The translations under genes were made by a program, and so were the position numbers. Shown here one piece after another: positions 63,799 through 64,000 of a stretch of DNA of 64,000 nucleotides (position 1 is its first letter; each line of letters opens with the position of its first letter). The stretch is from Psychrobacillus insolitus (GTDB lineage Bacteria > Bacillota > Bacilli > Bacillales_A > Planococcaceae): contig NZ_QKZI01000001.1 in NCBI RefSeq assembly GCF_003254155.1, forward strand, positions 744,001 through 808,000. Reading direction: 5' to 3'. A model generated the notes under the pieces. The model was not told the DNA's origin. It ran no database searches and saw only the letters and a program-made list of their open reading frames with translations.

Positions 63799-63872
63799 CC
63801 TTTTCCCCCCTTATACTTAAAGGTCAGTCCAATGGACATACTTGCTTTAATTAATAATACTAGGACATATCA

Positions 63873-63901
63873 ATGATAGCTTAATAAAAAAGGAAGGTCA
63901 A
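63873..63901 (-). promoter_or_regulatory. Candidate qcrABC promoter
   Basis: On the minus strand TTGACC (63896-63901) and TATCAT (63873-63878) are 17 bp apart, about 75 bp upstream of qcrA. Just upstream is an 8-bp inverted repeat ATTTAGTG/CACTAAAT (about 63938-63964). Confidence 0.5.
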
Positions 63902-63943
63902 TATTCCTTTTTCACGAATTATGAACTTTGTGAACATTTAGTG

Positions 63944-64000
63944 TTAAAAACTGTCACTAAATTGCCCATCTTTTTGCAAAAATCGGAATAAGTTGACGAA
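63944..64000 (-). CDS. Possible C-terminal end of an upstream gene (ypiF position)
   Basis: The minus-strand frame from the window edge reads FVNLFRFLQKDGQFSDSF and stops at 63944. In B. subtilis ypiF lies directly upstream of qcrA, so this could be its tail. Eighteen codons are not enough to identify it. Confidence 0.25.
   Translation of the reverse strand, partial: FVNLFRFLQKDGQFSDSF

Overview
The window is chromosomal DNA from a low-GC, aerobic, Gram-positive Bacillales bacterium. Most of it looks like core genome. Gene content and order from about 33 kb to the right end follow the Bacillus subtilis order ypvA-rlmL-rnpB/gpsB-mrfB-mrfA-yppE-recU-ponA-ypoC-nth-dnaD-ypmB-dinG-panDCB-birA-cca-bshA-mgsA-dapB-ypjD-ypjC-ypjA-qcrCBA. 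The protein sequences are clearly divergent from Bacillus, and a ba3-type oxidase and abundant dispersed repeats are present. I infer a member of the Planococcaceae/Caryophanaceae (Psychrobacillus, Sporosarcina or Lysinibacillus relatives), but the genus cannot be fixed from this sequence alone.

Left part (1-16.5 kb) is glutamate-centred. The end of a HAD phosphatase is followed by 1.2 kb of repeat-rich intergenic DNA. Next come a two-gene hisH-hisF unit, the glutamate synthase genes gltD and gltB, and the divergent activator gltC. The 5-oxoproline (pyroglutamate) recycling locus follows as two divergent units, pxpA-ycsG-ycsI and pxpB-pxpC. Beside it lies kipR, interrupted by one in-frame TGA, in an operon with an EamA transporter gene.

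Middle part (16.5-33 kb): an NADPH:FMN reductase, threonine deaminase ilvA, and catalase katA under a good PerR-type operator. Then a TrpXYZ-like ABC transporter, a decayed GGDEF gene, rlmN, the large dynamin dynA, an orphan CheX, and a three-gene ba3 oxidase. The oxidase genes include a 40-codon subunit IIa and are preceded by a perfect Fnr-type palindrome.

Right part (33-64 kb): DNA repair and replication genes (two DinG-family helicases, MrfA/MrfB, RecU, Nth, DnaD), cell-wall and division genes (PonA, GpsB), RNase P RNA, pantothenate synthesis (panBCD) behind a structured leader, biotin ligase/repressor, CCA transferase, bacillithiol glycosyltransferase, lysine synthesis (dapB) and the menaquinol:cytochrome c reductase genes qcrABC at the edge.

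The least explained material is intergenic. There are three families of dispersed repeats with long hairpins. One pair of about 430 bp lies in inverted orientation 31 kb apart. A set of hairpins sharing a GTGAC-NNN-GTCAC apex sits between converging genes and probably acts as bidirectional terminators. I saw no tRNA or 16S/23S/5S rRNA, CRISPR array, transposase or prophage genes. I did not identify a new multi-gene system; the strongest leads are the repeat/hairpin families, the panB leader, the kipR nonsense codon and several unannotated small membrane proteins.
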